DNA from: JAIPAH01 sp964345255
GTDB lineage: Bacteria; Bacteroidota; Bacteroidia; Bacteroidales; JAIPAH01
DNA length: 9,711 nt
NCBI GenBank assembly: GCA_964345255.1
Contig: CAYFQK010000118.1
Span: 1 to 9,711, forward strand
Direction: 5' to 3'
This document shows positions 1 to 6,443 of this stretch, one piece after another; within the stretch, counting starts at the first letter, position 1; every line of letters starts with the position of its first letter. The notes below the pieces were generated by a model. The model ran no database searches, was not told the origin of the DNA, and saw nothing but the letters and a program-made list of their open reading frames with translations. The translations under genes and the position numbers were made by a program.

Positions 1-84
1 TGAAGACAATTCATATTGATAGTTTAATGGCAATATGTTACTGTTATTTTCTGGTATGTTTTCGATTGTTAGTTTAAATCTCAT
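1..84 (-). CDS. cas6: CRISPR-associated endoribonuclease Cas6, N-terminal fragment (cut by window edge)
   Basis: Seen: on the minus strand an ATG at 84-82 opens a frame that stays open to base 1. Its 28 codons start MRFKLTIEN and continue with NILPLNYQYELSS. A purine-rich GGAAAAAG lies two bases before the ATG. Known: Cas6 proteins of type I and III systems start with a beta strand of this form (MRFKLxLE), followed by a short loop and the 'LPxNYQYxLSS' segment that opens the first ferredoxin-like (RAMP) fold. Cas6 cuts the CRISPR precursor RNA inside each repeat. Inferred: the match in both pieces, with the expected spacing, makes Cas6 the best call although only about a tenth of the protein is visible. 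The catalytic histidine and the glycine-rich loop lie outside the window. It is the third gene in a row on this strand after the WYL regulator and the RAYT-like gene, 51 bases after the latter, so it may share their transcript. Confidence 0.72.
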   Translation of the reverse strand, partial: MRFKLTIENIPENNSNILPLNYQYELSS

Positions 85-135
85 ATCTTTTTCCAGTTTT
101 ACGTAACCTAAAGTTAATAAAAACTTTCCCGGTTC

Positions 136-672
136 CTATTCGGTGCCTGTTATTTTTTCTAGTTGATGGTGGTGGAAGGTCCTGTATTTCTGTTTTCCGC
201 CGAACCAGCTCAGCACTTCGATGTAGTCCAGTTTGCAGTGTTTGGGGTTGAGCAGGTGGAGGTAAGAAGTCCAGGGGTATTCTATGAAGTTTTCGCCCAG
301 GCCCTGCATTAACGGGGCCAGGTGGATAGAGGCGACCTGATTTTTCAAGTCGGTGTGCGTGTACTCATGCAGATAAGTCAGTTTGCTTGTTATGAGGCGC
401 GTTTTGTTTCTCGTTTTTTTGCGCAGGTAGCGGCTGTATTTTCGATTGAGTTGATTTGTGGCCGATTTAAGCTGTGTCATATCCGCCGGGAGTTCCATCA
501 TGAAAGTCGCTTTGTCATCTCCAAGACTCCATGCAGTCAATGTTGCTACCGGGAACAGCCATTTTTCAGCGAGCTGAAGAAAGTGCAACCTGCTGCTTTC
601 ATCGGTAAAGAGAAGTTTGCCGTGTGTGCAGGTGAAAGTCAGGGTAATGTACCGTGTGTGTTGTGTTTCCAT
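136..672 (-). CDS. IS200/RAYT-like (Y1_Tnp fold) protein with degenerate catalytic site
   Basis: This is a 178-residue protein with the outline of REP-associated tyrosine transposases. Seen: an opening strand (RYITLTF), LLFTDESSRLHFLQL around residues 20-34, then AWSLGDDKATFMMEL at 47-61, where family members read about 'AYxxMPNHxHLLLEL'. Near the end SIHLAP...EYPWTSYLHLL (115-141) matches the family's 'YIHLNPV..YPWSSYxxYL'. The two histidines of the HUH metal site are Lys54 and Thr56, and the position of the usual catalytic tyrosine is Ser115. Known: RAYTs and IS200 transposases use HUH plus Tyr to nick single-stranded DNA. Inferred: this copy cannot do that chemistry and may be a domesticated nucleic-acid-binding protein. 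The frame extends 16 codons upstream to a TTG at 720, but similarity begins only after the ATG at 672, so the ATG is preferred. It lies between the WYL regulator (59-base gap) and cas6 (51-base gap), all in one direction. Confidence 0.7.
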   Translation of the reverse strand: METQHTRYITLTFTCTHGKLLFTDESSRLHFLQLAEKWLFPVATLTAWSLGDDKATFMMELPADMTQLKSATNQLNRKYSRYLRKKTRNKTRLITSKLTYLHEYTHTDLKNQVASIHLAPLMQGLGENFIEYPWTSYLHLLNPKHCKLDYIEVLSWFGGKQKYRTFHHHQLEKITGTE

Positions 673-731
673 ATCGTTTCTGTTTGATTGGAAAGGCAAG
701 GTACTATCCCGTATTGTCAATTTGTGTCAGG

Positions 732-1643
732 TTAAAAATTTTTTGCGTGAAATTTTTCTTTGATGTGTTGTTTGAGGCTTTCCGGGTAGTGAATGGTAAC
801 TTCGTCGATCAGTCCCAGGACAAACCGGCCCACACCGTCCATTCCGGCCACTTCCGACTCGAAAATATATTCATTGTCATGGGTACGTGTGATATCCGGT
901 TCTGCTAGCGGGTATTCCTCCACGAGCAGATTTTTTGCCAGCATGCTTAAGCTGAGTTTTACCGGAATTTTGGTGTATCCACTGATCCGGAACGCATCCA
1001 TGAAAGCCTCTTCATGCAGGCGTTCATATTGCCAGGGTTGGTCTGTAGCCTCTACTTCTTCGATTCGTGAGGTTTTATAGATTTTATTGGCCTGATTCTC
1101 TGAGTCGAAACACCAGACGGCCACGAAGTTGGTGGTAAAGCTAAACGGTTCCACCACCCGGTCGTAGGTACGTCCGCTGTGCGAGGAGTTATAGTTCTTG
1201 AGGATCACCTGTTTCTTCTCGTGGATCGCATCAGCGAGGGTGTGAATATTCGCAGAGTTTTCTTTCTTAATGATGGGCACTGACACCCGCTCAGAATCAT
1301 AAAGGGAATAGAGTTTCCTGATCAGGTTGATTTTCAGCTCATTCTCCTCATTGATGGAGTGAATGGAGCGGCTCAGCAAATAGGCTTCCTCTTTTGAAAA
1401 GTGTAATAGCTCGCTAATATCCCGGTGTTGTGATTCTTCCTTATTGATCCGGTAGAACAATTTGCCGTCGCTTTGTTTTTTGTCCACTACAAACCCCGCA
1501 TTGCGTATGGTTTCAATGTATCGGTAGACCGTTCGTTCAGAAATCTGGAAACGATCTGCAATTTCGTTCACGCTGATGCCATACTTGCAATTGAGGGACA
1601 TCAGAAGTTCCAGCGATCGTTGCAGTTTAGCCTGGTTGCTCAT
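732..1643 (-). CDS. HTH + WYL-domain transcriptional regulator
   Basis: This is a 303-residue, full-length regulator of the WYL family. Seen: a DeoR/HTH_11-type winged helix at about residues 5-65 (ISVNEIADRFQISERTVYRYI), a linker helix region, a WYL domain at about 133-198 with the typical VVEPFSF, VAVWCFD and RIEEV elements, and a C-terminal WCX-like region at about 225-298. The W-Y-L triad itself is not kept; the segment reads NFVAVWC. Known: WYL domains are ligand sensors, probably for nucleotides or nucleic acids, and regulators of this type control several defence loci, including CRISPR-Cas, CBASS and BREX. Inferred: with a cas6-like gene two genes downstream, it probably controls the adjacent CRISPR-Cas genes. 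No Shine-Dalgarno sequence precedes the ATG. A TAATTTCG box on the minus strand at 1699-1692 is a weak -7 candidate, too loose to list as a promoter. Confidence 0.88.
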   Translation of the reverse strand: MSNQAKLQRSLELLMSLNCKYGISVNEIADRFQISERTVYRYIETIRNAGFVVDKKQSDGKLFYRINKEESQHRDISELLHFSKEEAYLLSRSIHSINEENELKINLIRKLYSLYDSERVSVPIIKKENSANIHTLADAIHEKKQVILKNYNSSHSGRTYDRVVEPFSFTTNFVAVWCFDSENQANKIYKTSRIEEVEATDQPWQYERLHEEAFMDAFRISGYTKIPVKLSLSMLAKNLLVEEYPLAEPDITRTHDNEYIFESEVAGMDGVGRFVLGLIDEVTIHYPESLKQHIKEKFHAKNF

Positions 1644-1812
1644 GGGTGGGGTGTTTTTTCTTGTTTTTTTGTTGCTGAAGCATTTTCACACCGAAATTAG
1701 CATTTTTTTGGGAAGACGAAAAACGGGAAGGTAAAAATTCTGGTTCAGTCACCTGCCGGTCCGTATGCCCGGAGGAACTGTTACGTGCCCCAATTAAGCG
1801 ATCGCGTTTGTT

Positions 1813-2538
1813 TTATATATGAAAAAACCGTTTCAGATCCATGCCCATTCTCAAGCGGTAGTGAATAAACAACAAGATGGAAGCAATAACAAGCACCGAG
1901 CCCATGACAATTATGCTCCATTCGAACTGAAGGTGATTTTTCACGTACAGGGAGATAATACCTTCGGTGCATAAGCTGAGCATGCCAGCGGCAATGAATA
2001 CATAGCTAATGATGTTCAGTCCCTGTTTTTCGGCGAGCTTAATCATTATGATGAGAAAATACACGATTATGTAGGCTGCAAGCAGGATTGGGATTCCCAG
2101 TTTAATGCCCCAGCCGATACTATGGGTAAAGATGTCAAACAGTACGAGCAGAGCAGAGGTAGACAAAAAGCTTACGAAAAGAAATAGCGGAAGTTTTCTG
2201 TACAGGTAGCTGATGAGGCTGGTGTTGATCAGCAATACAGCACACACGGAAATCGGGTATTTTGCCCAGGTAATGGTGCCATTGCCGATGAGATCAATGG
2301 TGAGGGTGACCAGTATTCCGGAAAGAAGGATAATGGCAGAGACCTGGCGAAATATTTTCCTTTTTTGCGCAGCAGTTAATTTCTGATAGGTCGTCAACAG
2401 TTTTTCTTCTTGTTGCCGTTTTCTTACGCGGATGTATTCTGTCTTGTCCGGATTTTGGTCCATTGCAGGTTCTCCACATAAGGGGCAAAAATTCATGTTT
2501 TTTTCCAGTTCAACGCCACAGTAATTACAGGTTTTCAT
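1813..2538 (-). CDS. Zinc-ribbon protein with six predicted membrane segments (DUF6320-like)
   Basis: This is a 241-residue protein. Seen: an N-terminal zinc ribbon with two CxxC knuckles (Cys4/Cys7 and Cys18/Cys21: CNYCG, CPLCGEP), a charged linker at about 28-62, then six hydrophobic spans at about 65-85, 92-112, 116-137, 145-168, 176-198 and 207-227. There is no signal peptide, so the ribbon should be cytoplasmic. Known: proteins with this layout, annotated DUF6320, are often found next to genes annotated as alcohol acetyltransferase; no function is established. Its ATG overlaps the stop of the acyltransferase gene in an ATGA (2538-2535), so the two are probably translated together and work together. 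Inferred: it may anchor the acyltransferase at the membrane or pass on a lipid-like substrate. The family name is recalled from layout and context, so it is less certain than the architecture. Confidence 0.8.
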   Translation of the reverse strand: MKTCNYCGVELEKNMNFCPLCGEPAMDQNPDKTEYIRVRKRQQEEKLLTTYQKLTAAQKRKIFRQVSAIILLSGILVTLTIDLIGNGTITWAKYPISVCAVLLINTSLISYLYRKLPLFLFVSFLSTSALLVLFDIFTHSIGWGIKLGIPILLAAYIIVYFLIIMIKLAEKQGLNIISYVFIAAGMLSLCTEGIISLYVKNHLQFEWSIIVMGSVLVIASILLFIHYRLRMGMDLKRFFHI

Positions 2539-3851
2539 GATTTATCGGGATATTGGTTTTCAACATTGACTTCGATTCCTTCGTTGGATAAGAATTGGAA
2601 GATCCGCTCTTCCAGCGCTCTGGTTTTCGTTACATTTCCGAAACTCAGCACCAGCTTGTCCTTAAATCCAATAATGCCGCAATTTAATTTCAGCAATGGA
2701 TTAGGCGGGGGCGGCGTGAAGATGAAATAGCTGATCATAGCTTCCGTCTCTTTCGGGAGTAGCACTTTCCCGAGGTTGGTGGTTACGCCGCTATATTGCC
2801 TGGCTCCCAGAGCGTAATATATTGTTTTCAAAGTTAGACTTTTGATGATTAACGGAATGCTTTTGACATATATTTTCCGCTCGCTACCCACATTTCTGGA
2901 AATATTTTTATTAATCAGTTTCTCATCGTTTTCCAGTCGCATTTGATGGTATACTCTTCTGAGGATCTCGTCAAAGGTATAATGTCCCAGTCGCAGATCG
3001 ATTTCGGGCATCACAAACTGGGTGAAATTACGCATTGTTTTTGAGGGGAAGATGTTTCTAAGGTCGATGGGCACTTCCATCCGTATGACTTTTTGTTTTC
3101 TGAAGCGGCTGAAGTGAGGCAGCCCTTCGTGAATTTCCTGGAGTACAAACATATAAACGCTGATCAGGTAATCGGTAATAGACACCCGTTTAGCCTTGGC
3201 CCGGGTTTTTATCTGATCCAGAGAAACGATGGCATTCAGAATGCTGAGCCGGGGTTTGGAAGCCAGGGGCCAGGGGAGATGAAATGCTTTAGAGCTTGGA
3301 ACAGCCGGGGGAATATCTTGTTTGAAATAGCGGTTATAGGCATCCTCGTATTCTTCTTCTGTAATTTCGTCATCGGGGCGATAGAACTGGTATGCTTCGG
3401 GAATTGATGCTCCGCACTCTTCAGAATAGGTGATAAGTAAGGTTTTCATGAACTGAAAAGCGCCACTGCCGTCGGTTAAGATGTGTGAGAATTCCACACT
3501 GATGCGGTTTTTCACTATTAAAATCCGGGTGAGTAAGCCATTTTTTGGGAATTTTCTGCATGGCCTTTTGTTATCTATTTCTAGCGGGAACTTGAGCGGC
3601 AAATGTTCCAGGTAATACCAAAAGAATCCCTGCTTGAGCTGAACTTTGTAGTAAGGGAAACGCTTTTCCAGCCGGGTAACGGCTCGCATCAGCGGTTGTA
3701 TTCTTACAGGATCTTGCAGGACTGCAGTTAAGCGGAATACCGTGGTGATCTCTTTAGACAGGCTGGCAGGGTAAATTTTTGCAGCATTATCCAGGGGAAG
3801 CCAGAATTGCTCGGCTTCATAGGTTTTATGGGTCTTCTGTTCCTGCTCCAT
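2535..3851 (-). CDS. HxxxDG acyltransferase (alcohol acetyltransferase / condensation-domain superfamily)
   Basis: This is a 438-residue protein of the chloramphenicol acetyltransferase-like fold. Seen: the active-site motif SHILTDGSG at 122-130 (His123, Asp127, Gly128), the mid-protein VPIDLRNIFPS at 260-270 followed by a conserved-looking RNF, and SGVTTNLGKVLLP at 354-366, which matches the 'SNLGxxxLP' strand that closes the substrate tunnel. Its length suits the two-subdomain fold. Known: in this superfamily the histidine takes a proton from an alcohol or amine acceptor, which then attacks an acyl thioester (acyl-CoA or a carrier protein). Inferred: it makes an ester or amide from an acyl-CoA and an unknown acceptor; no carrier-protein gene or biosynthetic cluster is nearby. 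It is the first gene of a two-gene unit with the zinc-ribbon membrane protein. A TACCTTTG box just upstream is a possible -7 element. The automatic name 'alcohol acetyltransferase' should not be taken as a known substrate. Confidence 0.8.
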   Translation of the reverse strand: MEQEQKTHKTYEAEQFWLPLDNAAKIYPASLSKEITTVFRLTAVLQDPVRIQPLMRAVTRLEKRFPYYKVQLKQGFFWYYLEHLPLKFPLEIDNKRPCRKFPKNGLLTRILIVKNRISVEFSHILTDGSGAFQFMKTLLITYSEECGASIPEAYQFYRPDDEITEEEYEDAYNRYFKQDIPPAVPSSKAFHLPWPLASKPRLSILNAIVSLDQIKTRAKAKRVSITDYLISVYMFVLQEIHEGLPHFSRFRKQKVIRMEVPIDLRNIFPSKTMRNFTQFVMPEIDLRLGHYTFDEILRRVYHQMRLENDEKLINKNISRNVGSERKIYVKSIPLIIKSLTLKTIYYALGARQYSGVTTNLGKVLLPKETEAMISYFIFTPPPPNPLLKLNCGIIGFKDKLVLSFGNVTKTRALEERIFQFLSNEGIEVNVENQYPDKS

Positions 3852-3869
3852 GACTGTTCAATATTAACC

Positions 3870-3877
3870 CAAAGGTA
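3870..3877 (-). promoter_or_regulatory. Candidate Bacteroidota -7 element (TACCTTTG) for the acyltransferase unit
   Basis: On the minus strand the octamer TACCTTTG matches the Bacteroidota -7 consensus TAnnTTTG exactly and lies 18 bases before the acyltransferase ATG, which would leave a very short leader. No TTTG is present 19-21 bases further upstream, so only half of the promoter is supported. Confidence 0.33.
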
Positions 3878-3936
3878 TGAAAAAACAAACAGGATTGCCC
3901 GGTTTTTTGTTTGATCCTTTACATAGCTATTTGCAG

Positions 3937-3976
3937 AGGCGACAAGGATTCGAAGGGGTAAGGCGACAGATTCGAA
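3937..3976. repeat. Tandem imperfect repeat resembling a tRNA 3' end
   Basis: Two copies with a 24-base period: AGGCGACAAGGATTCGAA at 3937-3954 and AGGCGACAGATTCGAA at 3961-3976. On the minus strand each reads TTCGAATC..TGTCGCCT, which resembles a tRNA T-loop followed by the 3' acceptor strand; the known Bacteroidota tRNA-Cys gene has a GGCGACA-type acceptor stem. The T-stem does not pair in either copy and no anticodon arm is seen, so this is not a tRNA gene. It could be a remnant of an integration site or chance similarity. It lies in the 246-base gap between the divergent genes at 3851 and 4098. Confidence 0.4.
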
Positions 3977-4097
3977 CAACTGGCTTTGTATTTAAACAAT
4001 TGCTAGCTTGCATACGTTTAATAAAAAAAGATTATCCATTTGTTTACCTAACATGTAATAATTATTCAGAAAATCGTTTGCGAAATTAGGTACAAAA

Positions 4098-4361
4098 ATG
4101 GATAACCATATAAATAAAATGACAATGAAAAATTATTCGAAGATCCTTATTTTAGAAAATGAGATGGAAGCTCAGCGATTAACTGGTATTCTAGAGGAAG
4201 AACAAATCCCGCATGTTGTACGGTCGTATCATGATTCAGTGTATGATGGAATATTTCAGGCCCAGCGCGGCTGGGGGCATCTAGAGGCTCCCGAAGAATA
4301 CTCAGAAAAAATCTTATCGTTGTATGAGCGGATGAATGAGGGGCAAGGAGATAAAAGTTAA
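4098..4361 (+). CDS. Small DUF2007-like protein
   Basis: This is an 87-residue soluble protein, the only gene on the plus strand. Seen: the pattern KILILENEMEAQRLTGILEEEQIPHVV at about 14-40, an acidic/aromatic middle, then GWGHLEAPEEYSEKILSLYERM at about 58-79. This matches the small DUF2007 ('putative signal transducing protein') layout: a beta strand, a helix carrying 'EAxxxxxxLEExxIP', a strand, and a closing 'xLxVPExxxxxAxxLL'. Known: the family has a small alpha/beta fold related to PII-like domains and no firm function. The first ATG (4098) has an AGG seven bases upstream; ATGs at codons 8 and 10 are alternatives. It is divergent from the acyltransferase gene and convergent with the lipoprotein gene, with a terminator hairpin between them, so it is probably monocistronic. 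The family call rests on pattern only. Confidence 0.68.
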   Translation: MDNHINKMTMKNYSKILILENEMEAQRLTGILEEEQIPHVVRSYHDSVYDGIFQAQRGWGHLEAPEEYSEKILSLYERMNEGQGDKS

Positions 4362-4378
4362 CTTTAATTCCGAAAAAG

Positions 4379-4414
4379 AAAAAAGCCAGCTCCGGGTTGA
4401 AAAAGGAACTGGCT
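4379..4414 (-). terminator. Rho-independent terminator of the thiol-disulfide lipoprotein gene
   Basis: AGCCAGCTCC (4384-4393) pairs with GGAACTGGCT (4405-4414), a 10-bp stem with one mismatch and an 11-base loop. Read on the minus strand the hairpin is followed directly by six T (4384-4379) and, after a C, five more. It lies 12 bases past the stop of the lipoprotein gene. The plus-strand tail is not T-rich, so stopping the convergent small gene is less certain. Confidence 0.85.
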
Positions 4415-4426
4415 TAATAAATATTG

Positions 4427-5557
4427 TTAACTTTCATGGTTTTCAATGGCCGTCATGATAGCCTGGTATCGTTGCTTAGAAAAACCGACCACCTTATCGA
4501 TGATTTTACCCGACGGGGCAATGATATAAAAGGCAGGGACGCCACTAACATTATATTGTAACGCAGTTTTTCCTTCCATGCCTTTGAATGTAGAGGCAAG
4601 CTCCCATTGAATGCTGTCTTTTTCGGCTGCCTTTACAATGTCTTGCTTATTTTTACTCAGGGCAAAACTGACAATTTCTACACTATCTTTAAACGAGGAA
4701 TACGTTTCAGCAAAGTGCTTGTTGGCTTTTCTGCAAAAACCACAACCCGGAGACCAGAATTGCAGGATAATGTATCGATCGTTAATGTCGGATAAGTGAA
4801 ATGTATCGCCTTCCATGGTTTGAGCGGTAAAGTCGATATACTTTTCCCCTACACTTGCATGTTTGATGTCCAGATACCTGGAAAGAATTTGACCATACCT
4901 GGATTGCTTGAACTTGGGGTCAAGTGTTTTAAAAATGCTGGCCAGGGAATCTTTAGGCATCTTATATTTTTTGAAGTTCAGGTGATACAAGGCGGGATAA
5001 CTGTTCGTATGTTCTTTGATAAATTCCATACGAGCCACTGAGCGAGCGCTATCCAACCGATGTATCTTTTCCCAGAGGTCTTTTTGCTTTTCTTCCGGTG
5101 CTCCTTCTTTGCGCATTGTTCGCCATACCTGAACCAGGCTATCCCTCTCCTGCTGATAAGGGCGAACACGATCTTTTAAAATATCTGCCACATTTTGTTG
5201 TTTGGAGCCTGTAATGGAGGCATGTTTAAAATTCGATGCTTTGCCTTTTATGGTTATTGGGGAATTTTCCACCCATAAGGAGGTGTATATAGGTCGCCTT
5301 TTCTCTTCAGGCCGGGTTAAAATCATCATCTTACCAGGTTCGTCCACTTTTCCGGAAAATTGAAATGTCCCTTCTGTAACATAAGAAGAATCTACTGTTT
5401 TCTCTTTTTGTGAATCTTTAAGATACAGTTTGGTACTGTCTTTGAAACCTGTGACTTCTCCTTTTATGGTAAAGCCTTTTTTTTGTTGGTTTTGACAAGC
5501 TGTAAATGTGGCTATTGCCAGGAATAAGATTGCCGGGATGTACATGATTTTGCGCAT
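4427..5557 (-). CDS. Lipoprotein thiol-disulfide oxidoreductase (DUF4369 + AhpC/TSA-thioredoxin domain)
   Basis: This is a 376-residue cell-envelope protein of a type typical of Bacteroidota. Seen: a signal peptide (MRKIMYIPAILFLAIATFTAC) with a lipobox ending at Cys21; an N-terminal beta-rich DUF4369 domain at about 28-120; a charged helical linker at about 123-235; and a C-terminal thioredoxin-like domain at about 238-374 with the redox motif FWSPGCGFC (Cys272, Cys275) and the cis-proline loop GVPAF (Pro341). Known: such proteins (TlpA/ResA-like) reduce or rearrange disulfides in envelope proteins. The frame is open for 44 more codons, to 5689, but that extension covers the inverted-end element and would bury the signal peptide, so the ATG at 5557 is chosen. 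No Shine-Dalgarno sequence is seen. It ends at a strong terminator and appears to be transcribed alone. Confidence 0.9.
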   Translation of the reverse strand: MRKIMYIPAILFLAIATFTACQNQQKKGFTIKGEVTGFKDSTKLYLKDSQKEKTVDSSYVTEGTFQFSGKVDEPGKMMILTRPEEKRRPIYTSLWVENSPITIKGKASNFKHASITGSKQQNVADILKDRVRPYQQERDSLVQVWRTMRKEGAPEEKQKDLWEKIHRLDSARSVARMEFIKEHTNSYPALYHLNFKKYKMPKDSLASIFKTLDPKFKQSRYGQILSRYLDIKHASVGEKYIDFTAQTMEGDTFHLSDINDRYIILQFWSPGCGFCRKANKHFAETYSSFKDSVEIVSFALSKNKQDIVKAAEKDSIQWELASTFKGMEGKTALQYNVSGVPAFYIIAPSGKIIDKVVGFSKQRYQAIMTAIENHES

Positions 5558-5590
5558 AATAGTCGTTTTTGTGATGAAAATTTTAATCGT

Positions 5591-5750
5591 GAGACGGTCT
5601 GAAAAAACTCTTGAAAAATTAGAATTGAAAAATAAGCTATGCTCCTGATTTAGGAAGAAAGCTTGATTATTAGCATCCTCATTCGTCAATTGCCGGGTGA
5701 GAAGGCTGAAATTGCAAAAAATCTTAGTAAGTTTTTTTTAAGACAGTCTC
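5591..5750. mobile_element. Candidate MITE-like element with inverted ends
   Basis: Left end GAGACGGTCT + G + A6 + CTCTT (5591-5612); the right end, read on the minus strand from 5750, is GAGACTGTCT + T + A8 + CTT (to 5729). These 22-base ends agree at 18 positions and enclose 160 bp with no credible gene. The flanking T and A (5590, 5751) also pair. No target duplication was found next to the ends. The size and inverted ends fit a non-autonomous insertion-sequence derivative. It lies 33 bases upstream of the lipoprotein ATG and fills much of the 336-base gap between 5557 and 5894; the rest of that gap holds only the probable frameshifted 3' end of the next gene and AT-rich sequence. Confidence 0.5.
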
Positions 5751-5893
5751 ATTTTGCTAATATAACGATTTTGCGCAAATAAAAGTTAAGCTTCAGCAAA
5801 AAATTACGTGGAAATCTTATTCATGTGTTCTGATAGTATGGCAAATAGGGATTATGTTACCTATTCTTTTAGAAATAGTAGTTCATGCTCAGG

Positions 5894-6208
5894 CTAATAT
5901 TCCAGGATAAGCCCATGTTCGTTTTTCTTTTTATTCAGAAAAACTCGGTGCTCAAAAGACATCCCCTGGGTATTCATTTTATAAGAATTCACGTTTATTC
6001 CGATCTCAAATGACCTGCGGCCTAAAACGTAATTTCCTTTTGCAAACATTCGTTCATCCATTAGTCGACTGGATTCATAGCTGTAGGATAAGCCTAACAA
6101 TTCATTGCTGGCAAGTTTATTCTGAGCTACCGCGATTTTTACGGTAAGTATTAAGAAGATCACGAGTGCGATTCGGCTAATTGGAAGTAAATTCTTTCTA
6201 TCTTTCAT
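5894..6208 (-). CDS. Small exported beta-barrel-like protein, probably frameshifted near its end
   Basis: This is a 104-residue ORF. Seen: a signal peptide (about residues 1-28, hydrophobic core IALVIFLILTVKIAVAQ), then alternating beta-strand-like sequence (GNYVLGRRSFEIGINVN, GMSFEHRVFL). AAGGA lies seven bases before the ATG, a better ribosome site than most genes here have. The ORF ends at a TAG (5894), but moving one base forward within the A-rich run AAAAAGAAAAAC (about 5924-5935) opens a frame that ends MGLSWNISLSMNYYF and stops at 5869. A C-terminal strand closing in Phe is what the BAM machinery recognises in outer-membrane barrels. Inferred: the gene is a decayed or frameshifted copy, or the read has a homopolymer error. 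Even when restored (about 112 residues) it is short for a full barrel, so an internal deletion is possible. No family is named. Confidence 0.5.
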   Translation of the reverse strand: MKDRKNLLPISRIALVIFLILTVKIAVAQNKLASNELLGLSYSYESSRLMDERMFAKGNYVLGRRSFEIGINVNSYKMNTQGMSFEHRVFLNKKKNEHGLILEY

Positions 6209-6443
6209 AGCACAGTCCTTTTATTTATTTGATAATAAACAAACAATAGATGTGCCAAATCTTTCAAATGATTGAATGCCAGTGCTTAAGAAATTTAAAG
6301 AGAACGGTTTGAAAAAAGAAAAGTGTGAGAAAAATTACATTTCACAGATCAATCCTACATAAGATTACAATTGGCTGTGGTTATCTGTTTTGGTGATCAG
6401 GAAGATGTAAAATACAGCTGCGTGTCTTTAGTGGATTTGAGCC

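Noticed and set aside
322..687. Plus-strand ORF of 121 codons opposite the RAYT-like gene
   Set aside because: It has no recognisable domain and is fully covered by a better-supported minus-strand gene; it is a shadow frame. The same holds for the plus-strand frames opposite the helicase, acyltransferase, WYL and lipoprotein genes.
673..720. TTG start at 720 for the RAYT-like gene
   Set aside because: The 16 extra residues show no family similarity, while the ATG at 672 directly precedes the first conserved strand. The TTGACA at the TTG has no properly spaced partner box, so it was not called a promoter either.
1798..1805. GCGATCGC palindrome after the zinc-ribbon gene
   Set aside because: It is a single 8-base palindrome with no second copy or nearby structure, so it may be chance.
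5558..5689. N-terminal 44-codon extension of the thiol-disulfide lipoprotein ORF
   Set aside because: It covers the inverted-end element and would place the signal peptide and lipobox internally; the ATG at 5557 gives a normal lipoprotein.
5844..5865. AATAGG...CCTATT hairpin downstream of the beta-barrel-like gene
   Set aside because: It has only six AT-rich pairs, a 10-base loop and no T run after it on the minus strand, so it is not convincing as a terminator.
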